The notes under the pieces were generated by a model. It made no database searches. It had not been told where the DNA came from and worked only from the letters and a program-made list of their open reading frames with translations. Below are positions 1-7,591 of a stretch of 64,000 nt of DNA, one piece after another. Each line of letters opens with the position of its first letter. Positions within the stretch are counted from its first letter, which is position 1. This stretch comes from Nitrospira sp. (GTDB lineage: Bacteria > Nitrospirota > Nitrospiria > Nitrospirales > Nitrospiraceae), in contig CP060499.1 in assembly GCA_024760525.1 (NCBI GenBank), forward strand, positions 930,001 to 994,000, read 5' to 3'. A program made the position numbers and the translations under genes.

Positions 1-1
1 T

Positions 2-787
2 CCCTACGGGCAAGAACGGTCGGTCATACGAGAAGCGGTAGATTGCGCACCCTGTTTGCTCAGGGAGTGCCCGATCGATCACCGATGCATGACACGCGTT
101 TCAGTCGACCGGGTCTATGAAACAGCACTGATGCAACTTCAAGGAACAGGCGTCACAGGTCGGGATGGACAGAGTACACGCCAGACGCCCCTGGACGGTG
201 TCACCGTGTTTCTCGACCGCGATGGAACACTCAACCTGGATCCCGGTTATATCAGGTCGCCCGATCAGTTGGAGTTGTTTGCAGGGGTGCGTGAGGCCCT
301 CGCGAGTTTGAAGCATGCCGGCGCTAAATTGATCATTGTGACCAATCAATCGGGAATTGCACGGGGACTCTTTTCACATCACGAGCTTGAAGCCGTTCAC
401 ATGAAGCTCGTACAACTCCTTGAGGCGGCAGGGGTATCGCTCGACGCCATTTATTTTTGCCCTCACCATCCTGACGATGGTTGTGGCTGTCGAAAGCCGA
501 ACCATGGGATGATCGATCAGGCGGTGCGGGAGCATGGAGTGGATCTCGAGCGAGCGTACATGATCGGCGATCACGCCCGTGATATCGAACTGGCAAAGCG
601 GGTTGGAGTCAGAAGCATCTTGGTAACGACCGGAGCGGTTCTCCCGCGGGAAGTTGACGGCCTGAAGGCCTCGGGGCTCTCGCCGGATTGGGTAGCCTCT
701 TCACTGGCTGAGGCTGTCGCCTGGCTGATGACTGATGCGAGTACATTGTCCGCGCAGACCGGTGGGCGTGGGGTCGCGCATCCGTGA
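2..787 (+). CDS. Heptosyltransferase II C-terminus fused to GmhB-type heptose-bisphosphate phosphatase (5' partial)
   Basis: The reading frame is open from base 2, so the gene starts before the window. The first ~45 residues match the tail of GT9 heptosyltransferase II: a Cys-rich CAPCLLRECPIDHRCM block (bases 44-91). After a ~15-residue linker a complete HAD phosphatase follows: DRDGT (about bases 215-229, nucleophile Asp), VTNQSG (motif II), a zinc-type C-x-H...C-x-C cluster typical of GmhB, and IGDHARD (motif IV). GmhB removes the 7-phosphate of D-glycero-D-manno-heptose 1,7-bisphosphate; heptosyltransferase II adds the second core heptose. One polypeptide would carry both activities, both cytoplasmic. 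An internal start at TTG 56 or ATG 89 could give a free phosphatase, but the uninterrupted heptosyltransferase motif upstream favours fusion. Confidence 0.8.
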   Translation, partial: PYGQERSVIREAVDCAPCLLRECPIDHRCMTRVSVDRVYETALMQLQGTGVTGRDGQSTRQTPLDGVTVFLDRDGTLNLDPGYIRSPDQLELFAGVREALASLKHAGAKLIIVTNQSGIARGLFSHHELEAVHMKLVQLLEAAGVSLDAIYFCPHHPDDGCGCRKPNHGMIDQAVREHGVDLERAYMIGDHARDIELAKRVGVRSILVTTGAVLPREVDGLKASGLSPDWVASSLAEAVAWLMTDASTLSAQTGGRGVAHP

Positions 788-885
788 GCTTGCCACGATA
801 CTGGGCCGCACCATGTGCGTGTCAGTTGCGCTGAAAGAATCGCACCGGAGAGTCGGTCGGTCCCCATAGCGAGAGGAAGATGCCA

Positions 886-1881
886 ATGAGCGAGCCGATC
901 AGCCATTCTTCTATCCCATGCAACCTCTGCGGCGGTCGGGAAGTCTCGATCCTTTCGAACAGAAGTCGAAGCGGGAAATCCTTGCAGACCGTCATCTGCC
1001 GAGCGTGCGGCCTTGTGTGGTCGGATCCGCGTCCCCACGATGCCAGGCAGTTCTACGAGGATGAGTATCGTCTCTCCTATAAGCATACCTATAGCCCGAG
1101 GCCGAAGCACGTCTTACGGGCGGGCAATGTGGCGTTGTCGCGATTCGAAAAGATCGAGCGGTTGCTGCCGAGTCGGAAAGCCGTTCTCGACGTCGGCACC
1201 GGTGGAGGGGAGTTCGCGTATCTGCTTCAATCACTGGGGCATCGTGTGAGCGGGATTGAACCGAACAGAGGGTACGCCGACTATTCGATACGGGAATATG
1301 GCCTCACGGTTCAGGTCGGTTTCGTGCAAGACGCCGCGTTTCCGCTTGAATCGTTCGATGTGGTGACCATTTGGCACGTGCTCGAACATACGGAAGATCC
1401 CGGATCCGTCCTCGCATTACTGAGATCCTGGCTGAAAGCCGACGGAATACTCGTCGTGGAAGTTCCCAGCGTGGAGGCCACCTGCCAGGCCCCTCAGAGC
1501 ACGTTCCATGAAGCCCACCTCTATAACTTCAACGTGGTGTCATTACGCCGGTTGGCCAAAAAGCACGGGTTGCATGAAGTGTCGCATCTGATCTCGCGCG
1601 ACGGCGGCAACATCACGATGTTTCTCACTCGCGCGGAACCTCCTCTTGAAGACCGGTATGAAGCCGTGATCCCGGGCAACCATGAGTGGGTTTCCAGAAT
1701 CGTGCGAGGACACAGCAACTTCCGCCGCCATTTGACGCCGCTTCCCTACCTGCGGGCTTGGCAGCGTCTTTGCCGATCACTGGAAGAGAAGCGCCAAACG
1801 GCCGGGACCACAAGTGGTAAGGAGCTGCTCGACAAGCTATATGCTCCTCAGTTGCAGATCCATTCTGTGGGGCAGGGATGA
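886..1881 (+). CDS. SAM-dependent methyltransferase with N-terminal zinc ribbon
   Basis: Class I methyltransferase of about 331 residues. The N-terminus has two CxxC pairs (CNLC near residue 12-15, CRAC near 38-41), the zinc-ribbon arrangement of many sugar C- or O-methyltransferases in polysaccharide loci. The SAM-binding motif I VLDVGTGGGEF follows near residue 100, and WHVLEH is the usual post-motif for this Methyltransf_11/23 type. I chose ATG 886 because AGGA at 874-877 is 8 bases upstream; ATG 880 in the same frame is too close to that ribosome site. It lies between the heptose phosphatase and GT9 genes, so a core or nucleotide-sugar substrate is likely, but the sequence does not show which. 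Confidence 0.75.
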   Translation: MSEPISHSSIPCNLCGGREVSILSNRSRSGKSLQTVICRACGLVWSDPRPHDARQFYEDEYRLSYKHTYSPRPKHVLRAGNVALSRFEKIERLLPSRKAVLDVGTGGGEFAYLLQSLGHRVSGIEPNRGYADYSIREYGLTVQVGFVQDAAFPLESFDVVTIWHVLEHTEDPGSVLALLRSWLKADGILVVEVPSVEATCQAPQSTFHEAHLYNFNVVSLRRLAKKHGLHEVSHLISRDGGNITMFLTRAEPPLEDRYEAVIPGNHEWVSRIVRGHSNFRRHLTPLPYLRAWQRLCRSLEEKRQTAGTTSGKELLDKLYAPQLQIHSVGQG

Positions 1882-1969
1882 GTAGACCCGGATTGGGCAA
1901 GGATCATCACACGAATTCTTCTTCCGTCTGCTGGTTCCGACACGGTTAAGTCCGCCGGAAGGTTGTCCA

Positions 1970-3043
1970 GTGCCATCTCTAAGCATGCTCGATGCCCGCG
2001 TCTCTTCGACATTCAATAATGCCCGTATTCTTCTGATCAAGCCGAGTTCTCTCGGGGATATTGTCCACACGTTTCCGGTTGTGTCGGCGATCAAGGCGCA
2101 ATGGCCCGGATCGCATATCACGTGGCTGGTCAAACGTCAGTGGGCTGAGCTTGTCGAACGGGCAGAAGGCGTCGACCGTGTGTGGCCGGTGGAGATGACG
2201 GTGAGAAGTTGGCTCAGGGAGGGCCGGGCGCTGCGAGCGGAACGGTTTGACATCGCCATGGATTTGCAAGGGTTGCTCCGCAGTGCCATCCTCGCTCGCC
2301 TGAGCGCGGCACCCATACGCATCGGGTTTGCCAATGGAAGGGAAGGAAGCCCGTGGTTCTATACTCAGCGTATACCGGTTCTTAATCCCGATATCCATGC
2401 CGTTGACCGATACCTTTCGGTTGTTGCGGCGTTGGGGGTGTCACTGCCTGAGAAACCTCGATTTGGGTTCAGGTTGCCGGAGGAGGATGTGGCGACCGTT
2501 CGAGAACTCTGTCGACGTAGAGGCCTCGCAGTGGACAGGCCATGGGTCGCAATGAACGTGGGGGCACGGTGGCCGACAAAGCGATGGCCGCTGACGTCTT
2601 TCGCGGCCGTTGTGGATCAGCTGCACGAGGCGCAGCTTGATCCCGTCGTCATGATAGGAAGTTCGGATGAGCGGGAATATACGGATCGGTTGAGGACTCT
2701 GACAAAGAAGCCGTTCATCGATCTGAGCGGTGAGATCCCGCTGAGGTGTCTTCCGGCGCTGCTCTCAAAAGCGACCGCCATCATCACCAACGATTCCGGA
2801 CCGATGCACATTGCCGCAGCGGTTGGCATTCCGGTGGTGGCGATGTTTGGACCGACCAGTGCGATTCGGACGGGCCCGTATGGCGCCGGCCACCAAGTCC
2901 TCGTCGGTTCGGTCCCCTGCAGCCCTTGTTTCAGTCGTGTCTGCCGACACGACCCTGAAATGGAATGTCTTCATGTCATTAAGCCGACCCAAGTGGTCGA
3001 TATTGTGCGGCCGCTCATAGCGGCTCGCGTACCATGTCGATGA
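1970..3043 (+). CDS. GT9 family heptosyltransferase (WaaC-like)
   Basis: Glycosyltransferase family 9, 357 residues, the usual length for heptosyltransferases I/II. The N-terminal nucleotide-sugar domain carries the family signature ILLIKPSSLGDIVHTFP (near residue 20-36), with SLGD as the typical WaaC form. The C-terminal donor domain has NDSGPMHIAAAVG and FGPTS, the conserved ADP-heptose-binding stretch. A Cys-rich tail (CSPCFSRVC) resembles that of heptosyltransferases. The GTG start at 1970 has GGAAGG at 1957-1962; ATG 1985 is a later alternative. It overlaps the next GT9 gene by 10 bases, so the pair is translationally coupled. Transfer of L,D-heptose to Kdo or to heptose is the family role; the exact acceptor is inferred. 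Confidence 0.82.
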   Translation: MPSLSMLDARVSSTFNNARILLIKPSSLGDIVHTFPVVSAIKAQWPGSHITWLVKRQWAELVERAEGVDRVWPVEMTVRSWLREGRALRAERFDIAMDLQGLLRSAILARLSAAPIRIGFANGREGSPWFYTQRIPVLNPDIHAVDRYLSVVAALGVSLPEKPRFGFRLPEEDVATVRELCRRRGLAVDRPWVAMNVGARWPTKRWPLTSFAAVVDQLHEAQLDPVVMIGSSDEREYTDRLRTLTKKPFIDLSGEIPLRCLPALLSKATAIITNDSGPMHIAAAVGIPVVAMFGPTSAIRTGPYGAGHQVLVGSVPCSPCFSRVCRHDPEMECLHVIKPTQVVDIVRPLIAARVPCR

Positions 3044-4059
3044 ATGTCTTGATCGTTCGCCCGGACGGGATAGGCGATGTCCTCTTGTCTCTTCCCGTGG
3101 CCACTCAGCTTCGCCGCCTGGTGCCCGGCGTGACGATCGGGTTTCTCGCCAGCCCTACGGTCGCTCCCCTTCTCGATCATCATCCCGACGTGGATTATGT
3201 CCGAACGATTCGTTTCACTGATCCATTGAAGGAGTTGCGGCGTGCCTTTTCACAGGGAGTCGAGACGGCGGTATTCTTGAAACCGTTTCGCCGCCTGATG
3301 TGGGCCGCCTGGTTGGCCGGTGTGCCGATTCGAGTCGCGACGGGATACCGCTGGTACAGCCTGCTGGCCAATCGCCATGTCTATGAACATCGCAGTGAGT
3401 TTGCCAAGCATGAATCGGAGTACAACGTCGAGATGTTAGCGGGATTGGGACTCCGCCCGCAGCCCGTTAGTCCACCCGTGCTGACCCTGAGCGAAGCGGA
3501 ACGGGCCGCTGGAGCGCATCGTTGGTCAGGCTTGCCGATCTCCCGTATCGTGATCCATCCAGGTGGTGTTTCTGCGCGCCGGTGGAGCTTCCAGCATTAC
3601 CATGAGCTGGCCGTGGCTCTGACGGAGAGCGGGTATGGTGTCGTGCTGACCGGCAGTGATCAAGAACGAGTGGAGTTCGAGAAAGGCACCCCTCGCGATA
3701 TGGCGCTTCCGTCAGGGATAATAAATCTTATGGGTAAACTCTCGCTACGAGAACTCATGGCGGTGATCGCCAACGCTCACGTCGTCGTCTCGGGAGCTAC
3801 GGGACCGGCTCACATGGCAGCAGCTCTGGGTGTCCCTACGGTTAGTTTGTTCGATCCCCGACGCAATAATCTGCCGGTGAGATGGAAACCGCTTGGGAAG
3901 GGAGTCGTGCTGCGGCCTGATGTGCCTACCTGTGACAAATGTATCGGGCAAGCCTGTTCCTATTGGGATTGCCTTGATCGAATGACCGTGTCCAAAGTGG
4001 CGGCGGCAATTGCCCATGCCATGAGGACTCCCTCGGTCCTTACCGTCTTTCATGCATAA
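3034..4059 (+). CDS. GT9 family glycosyltransferase (heptosyltransferase-like)
   Basis: Second complete GT9 enzyme, 341 residues. The N-terminus reads VLIVRPDGIGDVLLSLPVA, the G-x-GD-x-L variant of the family motif, and the C-terminal domain has GATGPAHMAAALGVP followed by LFDPRR. The two halves are the two Rossmann-like domains of a GT-B fold. A CDKCIGQACSYWDC cluster near the C-terminus is again heptosyltransferase-like. The gene overlaps the end of the preceding GT9 gene by 10 bases; ATG 3034 and ATG 3040 are both possible starts. A role in extending the LPS inner core is expected from family and context. Confidence 0.8.
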   Translation: MSMNVLIVRPDGIGDVLLSLPVATQLRRLVPGVTIGFLASPTVAPLLDHHPDVDYVRTIRFTDPLKELRRAFSQGVETAVFLKPFRRLMWAAWLAGVPIRVATGYRWYSLLANRHVYEHRSEFAKHESEYNVEMLAGLGLRPQPVSPPVLTLSEAERAAGAHRWSGLPISRIVIHPGGVSARRWSFQHYHELAVALTESGYGVVLTGSDQERVEFEKGTPRDMALPSGIINLMGKLSLRELMAVIANAHVVVSGATGPAHMAAALGVPTVSLFDPRRNNLPVRWKPLGKGVVLRPDVPTCDKCIGQACSYWDCLDRMTVSKVAAAIAHAMRTPSVLTVFHA

Positions 4060-4104
4060 TCAAGCTGATCCACAGAGTCGAGTTTCTCGTATCCAGATTT
4101 GTTC

Positions 4105-4134
4105 TTGACTCCTATCTGTATCTGTGTTCATATT
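4105..4134 (+). promoter_or_regulatory. Candidate sigma-70-type promoter
   Basis: TTGACT (4105-4110) and CATATT (4129-4134) are separated by 18 bases, five of six and four of six matches to the consensus. The expected start of transcription near 4141 lies just before ATG 4165. This supports the shorter regulator start and marks a possible beginning of the long polysaccharide transcript. It is a visual match only. Confidence 0.4.
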
Positions 4135-4164
4135 CTGAACGTCAGGCTGAATTTCTCTAACTAT

Positions 4165-4752
4165 ATGAATCTTCAAGGCCAAAGGGATCTTCTTTTACTT
4201 ACCGAAGTCGAACGAGACGGCGCCGTCACGCAACGATCCTTGGCGACAAAGCTCGGGGTCGCCCTTGGTCTGACCAACCTATACCTCAAGCGACTGGCTC
4301 GCAAAGGGTACATTAAGATCACCACGATTCCTTCGCACCGAGTTCGGTATTTGTTAACTCCTCAAGGGTTTGCCGAAAAGTCCAGGCTGACATACCTGTA
4401 CATGGAGTATTCCTTGTCCCACTACCGGGACATGCGTGCACGGTTACGAGAAGCACTGTCTCACGCGGCTCGAAACGGAGTGAAACGAGTCATCATTTAT
4501 GGAACCGGCGAACTCGCGGAGATGGCCTATCTGTCGCTCCGTGAAATGCATATGACCTTGGTGGGATTCGTGGATGACGGTCAGCAGGAATCATTCTTAT
4601 CCTATCCGGTCTGGTCGTCGAAGGTTTTGGCTGAGTGGGAATTCGACGCGGTGCTGTTGGCGGATCTTGAACAGACGGCACGACACCGAGCCATGCTGGG
4701 GCAACAACACGTTCCTGACGAGAAAATTCTCGTGCTCGGCCCGTCGGTCTAA
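4165..4752 (+). CDS. Winged-helix regulator with C-terminal nucleotide-binding-like domain
   Basis: About 195 residues. The N-terminal ~75 residues form a MarR-like winged helix: RSLATKLGVALGLTNLYLKR is the helix-turn-helix and RVRYLLTPQGF the wing. The rest begins VKRVIIYGTGELAEMAYLSL and continues VGFVDD, a Rossmann-like strand-glycine loop resembling the N-terminal domain of PglD/NeuD sugar acyltransferases and CoA-binding proteins. I chose ATG 4165 because the helix-turn-helix domain begins just after it and a promoter-like site (4105-4134) would interrupt the longer TTG 4099 version. It directly precedes a NusG paralogue, so it probably regulates this polysaccharide operon, perhaps in response to a nucleotide sugar; that ligand idea is speculative. 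Confidence 0.7.
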   Translation: MNLQGQRDLLLLTEVERDGAVTQRSLATKLGVALGLTNLYLKRLARKGYIKITTIPSHRVRYLLTPQGFAEKSRLTYLYMEYSLSHYRDMRARLREALSHAARNGVKRVIIYGTGELAEMAYLSLREMHMTLVGFVDDGQQESFLSYPVWSSKVLAEWEFDAVLLADLEQTARHRAMLGQQHVPDEKILVLGPSV

Positions 4753-4805
4753 GGGCGCGAGAAGTCAAAGCATTTTCTGTTTGCTGTAAGTGAGAGGGCG
4801 AAGCT

Positions 4806-5342
4806 GTGTCCGCAGACAGCGTGTACAGAAAAAACGAAACCAGCACGCCAAACGGCTTTCGCTGGTACGCCCTGCGTACCAAGTCACGTCACGAAAAGCT
4901 GGTGCGGGACCAGCTCGACAAGCGGGGGATCGAACCGTTGCTCCCGACGGTGAAACGATTGAGCCAATGGAAGGACAGGAAGAAGGAAATCGAGGTTCCA
5001 CTGTTTTCCGGGTACTGTTTCGTGCGGTTCTCCCAGCGGGAACGGATGCCGGTACAAAAGACCGCCGGTGTGGTCGAAATCGTCGGCAGCGGAAGCCGAC
5101 CCGAGCCCATCCCGGAGCAAGAAATCGACGCGCTACGCCGCCTCATGACGAGCGTCCTTCCGTATGATCCGCATCCCTACCTCCATGAAGGGATGAAGGT
5201 GGAAGTCGTTCGTGGTCCCTTGCAAGGAGTGCAGGGCATCCTTCTTCGGAAAGACAAGCGACACCGGCTCGTGCTGGGTGTTCGAGTGATTCAGCAGGCG
5301 GCGGTGGTGGAAATCGATGTGAATGACGTGGTGGCCGTGTGA
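4806..5342 (+). CDS. Specialised NusG paralogue (RfaH/UpxY/LoaP-type antiterminator)
   Basis: 178 residues with the NusG N-terminal domain at the start (WYALRTKSRHEKLVRDQL) and the PLFSGYCFVRF strand typical of NusG/RfaH. A KOW-type C-terminal domain begins near residue 122 (GMKVEVVRGPLQGVQGIL). Paralogues of this kind bind paused RNA polymerase and let it read through long polysaccharide operons; RfaH, UpxY and LoaP are the known examples. The start is GTG 4806. Its place at the head of a locus of nearly 60 kb on one strand fits that role. It is not the housekeeping NusG, which would lie in a secE-nusG-rplK context. Confidence 0.85.
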   Translation: MSADSVYRKNETSTPNGFRWYALRTKSRHEKLVRDQLDKRGIEPLLPTVKRLSQWKDRKKEIEVPLFSGYCFVRFSQRERMPVQKTAGVVEIVGSGSRPEPIPEQEIDALRRLMTSVLPYDPHPYLHEGMKVEVVRGPLQGVQGILLRKDKRHRLVLGVRVIQQAAVVEIDVNDVVAV

Positions 5343-5561
5343 AGAATCAGCTGTTTCCGAGGAGCCGTTTGCGTTCGGGTGTATATCCGACACAGACATC
5401 GCGTTGTCGCCGGCACGGCTTCAGATCACTGCGATATTGCGTAGTGTGATATTTGTAAACCTAATAGTTATGTTTGCCCTTGCAGGGATCATCATGCTAG
5501 CAATAAATGCTGAGGCAGTGGCAAGGCAGTGGCGCATTTATTTGAAAAGACTTATTGGGCC
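5343..5561 (+). other. Intergenic region, AT-richer, no clear gene
   Basis: About 220 bases separate the NusG paralogue from the transglutaminase-like gene. GC falls visibly from about 5440 onward. A hydrophobic open stretch on the + strand overlaps the start of the next gene in a different frame, but it has no recognisable domain. ATCAC (5426-5430) and GTGAT (5446-5450) could pair weakly. I see no terminator with a T-tract. Confidence 0.4.
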
Positions 5562-6353
5562 ATGTCGAGGACTAAGAGATTATTCCCATCTCTCGTCGCA
5601 CTATTGGTTATCGGATTGGGGACAGGTGTCTATCTCAGGTCAGATCATTATTTCAACGGAGAAAAGGCCGCCAAGATTGATCTTTCAGTAATCGAGATAA
5701 CGTTGAAATGCTTATCAGCGGATTCAATTGAAACTGTGCGAAATTCTGGTTCGATTGATGTATTGATTCCTCGGTGTTCTCATGAGTTGCGGGAAGTACT
5801 CGGCGATGAATTTCAGTCAGTCAGCGAGGGAGCATTTCGAGCAATACTGGCAACTGTGCTAGCCGCGAACTTTGCTGAATATGGAGCAAGTTCTGCGCAG
5901 TCCTACGAAGAGATAAAAAACTCTTCTCATTTGGATTGTAGCCGCACGATTCTTCTAGTTGGTTATCTGCTTGATGCGCTTGAGTCCCAACGTCTTCAAC
6001 CTATTGGATTTGATGGTGGCTATATAGGAAATCATGCGCAATTACTCTTCAATGATGAGCGCGATACTATTTTGCTCGATCCAACGGCTGGAATAATCGC
6101 CAAAACGAGTTTTAACGACTTACTCCGTGGAGTTCCCCTTGATGAGAAAAGCATCAGGGCCTTTTCCATGAAGGACAAGAGTATTAATTCGTTTAGAGAA
6201 AATGTCTACACGGCGATAAGTCACGGGAAATATTTGCCTTCAGACCTTATGTATATGCACGAATCTCTTGCCGAGCAAAAAATGGGTGGTTCGGATTTTT
6301 ATTTCACTCCCGGCGGCATTACAGTCCGATCAAAATTTAAAAATCAGAATTAG
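5562..6353 (+). CDS. Membrane-anchored transglutaminase-like cysteine protein
   Basis: About 263 residues. A basic start (MSRTKR) is followed by a hydrophobic segment, LFPSLVALLVIGLGTGVYL, so the protein is probably anchored in the inner membrane or exported. The body carries a transglutaminase-like Cys-His-Asp triad: LDCSR (Cys126), GNHAQ (His158) and LLDPTAG (Asp173), in the order and spacing of that superfamily. Known members cleave or cross-link amide bonds. GC is about 40% in lines I counted (5701-5760, 6181-6240), well below the neighbours, which suggests later acquisition. GTG 5529 is an alternative start. The substrate is unknown; a link to amidated glycans made by the AsnB enzymes here is only a thought. 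Confidence 0.6.
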   Translation: MSRTKRLFPSLVALLVIGLGTGVYLRSDHYFNGEKAAKIDLSVIEITLKCLSADSIETVRNSGSIDVLIPRCSHELREVLGDEFQSVSEGAFRAILATVLAANFAEYGASSAQSYEEIKNSSHLDCSRTILLVGYLLDALESQRLQPIGFDGGYIGNHAQLLFNDERDTILLDPTAGIIAKTSFNDLLRGVPLDEKSIRAFSMKDKSINSFRENVYTAISHGKYLPSDLMYMHESLAEQKMGGSDFYFTPGGITVRSKFKNQN

Positions 6354-6368
6354 AGTACGAATCTGAAC

Positions 6369-6424
6369 TTGACAGAACTCTCTGATTTGTTAGAGCGGAA
6401 AGCGTAGGCCCTCGCGACCTACAA
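6369..6424 (+). promoter_or_regulatory. Candidate promoter box plus ops/JUMPStart-like hairpin
   Basis: A perfect TTGACA (6369-6374) is followed, at a 16-base spacing, by a weak -10 (TAGAGC). Just downstream GCGGAAAGCGT resembles the ops core GCGGTAGCGT with one extra base, and GTAGG...CCTAC can form a five-pair hairpin with a 9-base loop near 6405-6423. RfaH-type factors are recruited at such hairpins, and an RfaH-like gene lies 1 kb upstream. The match is partial and by eye. Confidence 0.25.
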
Positions 6425-6488
6425 CAATCCGAAGGGAATGCCGGTGCCGAACGCCTCATGCGCACTCAGCACTCAGAGGAGTCATGAG

Positions 6489-7484
6489 ATGGATCTGAAG
6501 GGAAAAAAGGTTTTGGTCATCGGTGGAGCAGGACTCATCGGATCACATGCCGTTGATGAGCTGGTCAATGAAGATGTCGCTGAGATCAGAATTTACGATA
6601 ACTTTGTTCGAGGCAAGCAAGAGAATCTGTATGAGGCACTGAAGGACCCCCGTGTGAAGATCTACGACGCCGGTGGAGATATCTGCCAAACTGACATTCT
6701 AGATTCGGCGATGAACGGCATGGACGGCGTCTTCCACTTCGCGGCCTTGTGGTTGCTTCAATGCCATGAATATCCTCGATCGGCGTTTGAGGTAAATGTG
6801 CGAGGCACTTTCAATGTTCTTGAGGCCTGTGTCGCAAACAAGGTTCAGCGACTCGTCTATTCGTCCTCCGCGTCTGTGTATGGCGATGCCGTCGAAGAAC
6901 CGATGACAGAAGATCATCCGTTCAACAACCAGAACTTCTATGGCGCAACCAAGATCTGTGGAGAGGCCATGGCGCGTGCTTTTTACCACCGATATGCGCT
7001 GAACGTCGTGGGTCTTCGGTATATGAACGTGTATGGCCCGAGGCAAGATTATCGCGGAGCGTATATTGCGGTGATCATGAAGATGCTCGACGCCATTGAT
7101 CGTGGAGAGGGCCCGACCATTTTAGGCAACGGCAGTGAGGCCTTCGATTTTGTTGCAGTTGCCGACTGCGGACGTGCCAATATCTGCGCGATGAAAGCTG
7201 ATACGACTGATCGGTTCTACAATGTAGGTACCGGCAAACGGACTTCGCTAAAAGAGTTGGCTGAGATGGTGATCAGACTTACTGACTGCAATCAGCCAAT
7301 CAGGTATGCACCGCGGAGCCAGGCGACGCTGGTTCGCAACCGAATCGGCAGTCCAAAGCGGGCCAAAGAGGAACTCGGCTTTGAGGCGAAAATCGAGCTG
7401 CAAGAAGGCCTTGCCAAATTGATTGCCTGGCGTGCAGCGCATCAAGAAGAAGTCGCTGCTCGGCGGGAGGCGGCTGCAAGCTAG
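6489..7484 (+). CDS. NAD-dependent nucleotide-sugar epimerase/dehydratase (extended SDR)
   Basis: About 331 residues, the normal size for extended SDR sugar epimerases. The NAD site is VIGGAGLIGSH near residue 10, the catalytic stretch is SSSASVYG then YGATK (Tyr-x-x-x-Lys), and RYMNVYGPR is the usual substrate-region motif. ATG 6489 is preceded by AGAGGAG, a good ribosome site. It acts on a UDP-, GDP- or dTDP-sugar in the cytoplasm; whether it is a 4-epimerase or another SDR cannot be decided by motif. It precedes an AsnB-type amidotransferase by 107 bases, a pairing repeated later in the locus. Confidence 0.75.
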   Translation: MDLKGKKVLVIGGAGLIGSHAVDELVNEDVAEIRIYDNFVRGKQENLYEALKDPRVKIYDAGGDICQTDILDSAMNGMDGVFHFAALWLLQCHEYPRSAFEVNVRGTFNVLEACVANKVQRLVYSSSASVYGDAVEEPMTEDHPFNNQNFYGATKICGEAMARAFYHRYALNVVGLRYMNVYGPRQDYRGAYIAVIMKMLDAIDRGEGPTILGNGSEAFDFVAVADCGRANICAMKADTTDRFYNVGTGKRTSLKELAEMVIRLTDCNQPIRYAPRSQATLVRNRIGSPKRAKEELGFEAKIELQEGLAKLIAWRAAHQEEVAARREAAAS

Positions 7485-7591
7485 CGGATATCCGTGATCT
7501 GCGCCTCTAGTTTCACCAACGTCTTGGCGGTTTACCTCACTTAGCACCTGCCATTCTCTCATCACGACGGTCCGTTGCATTCATTACCGAC

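Noticed and set aside
571..1110. Minus-strand frame of 179 codons over the phosphatase and methyltransferase
   Set aside because: It is antisense to two well-supported genes and shows no recognisable motif.
5323..5691. Hydrophobic plus-strand frame overlapping the NusG end and the transglutaminase-like start
   Set aside because: It has one membrane-like stretch but no domain, and the overlapping frame gives a proper anchor followed by a Cys-His-Asp protein.
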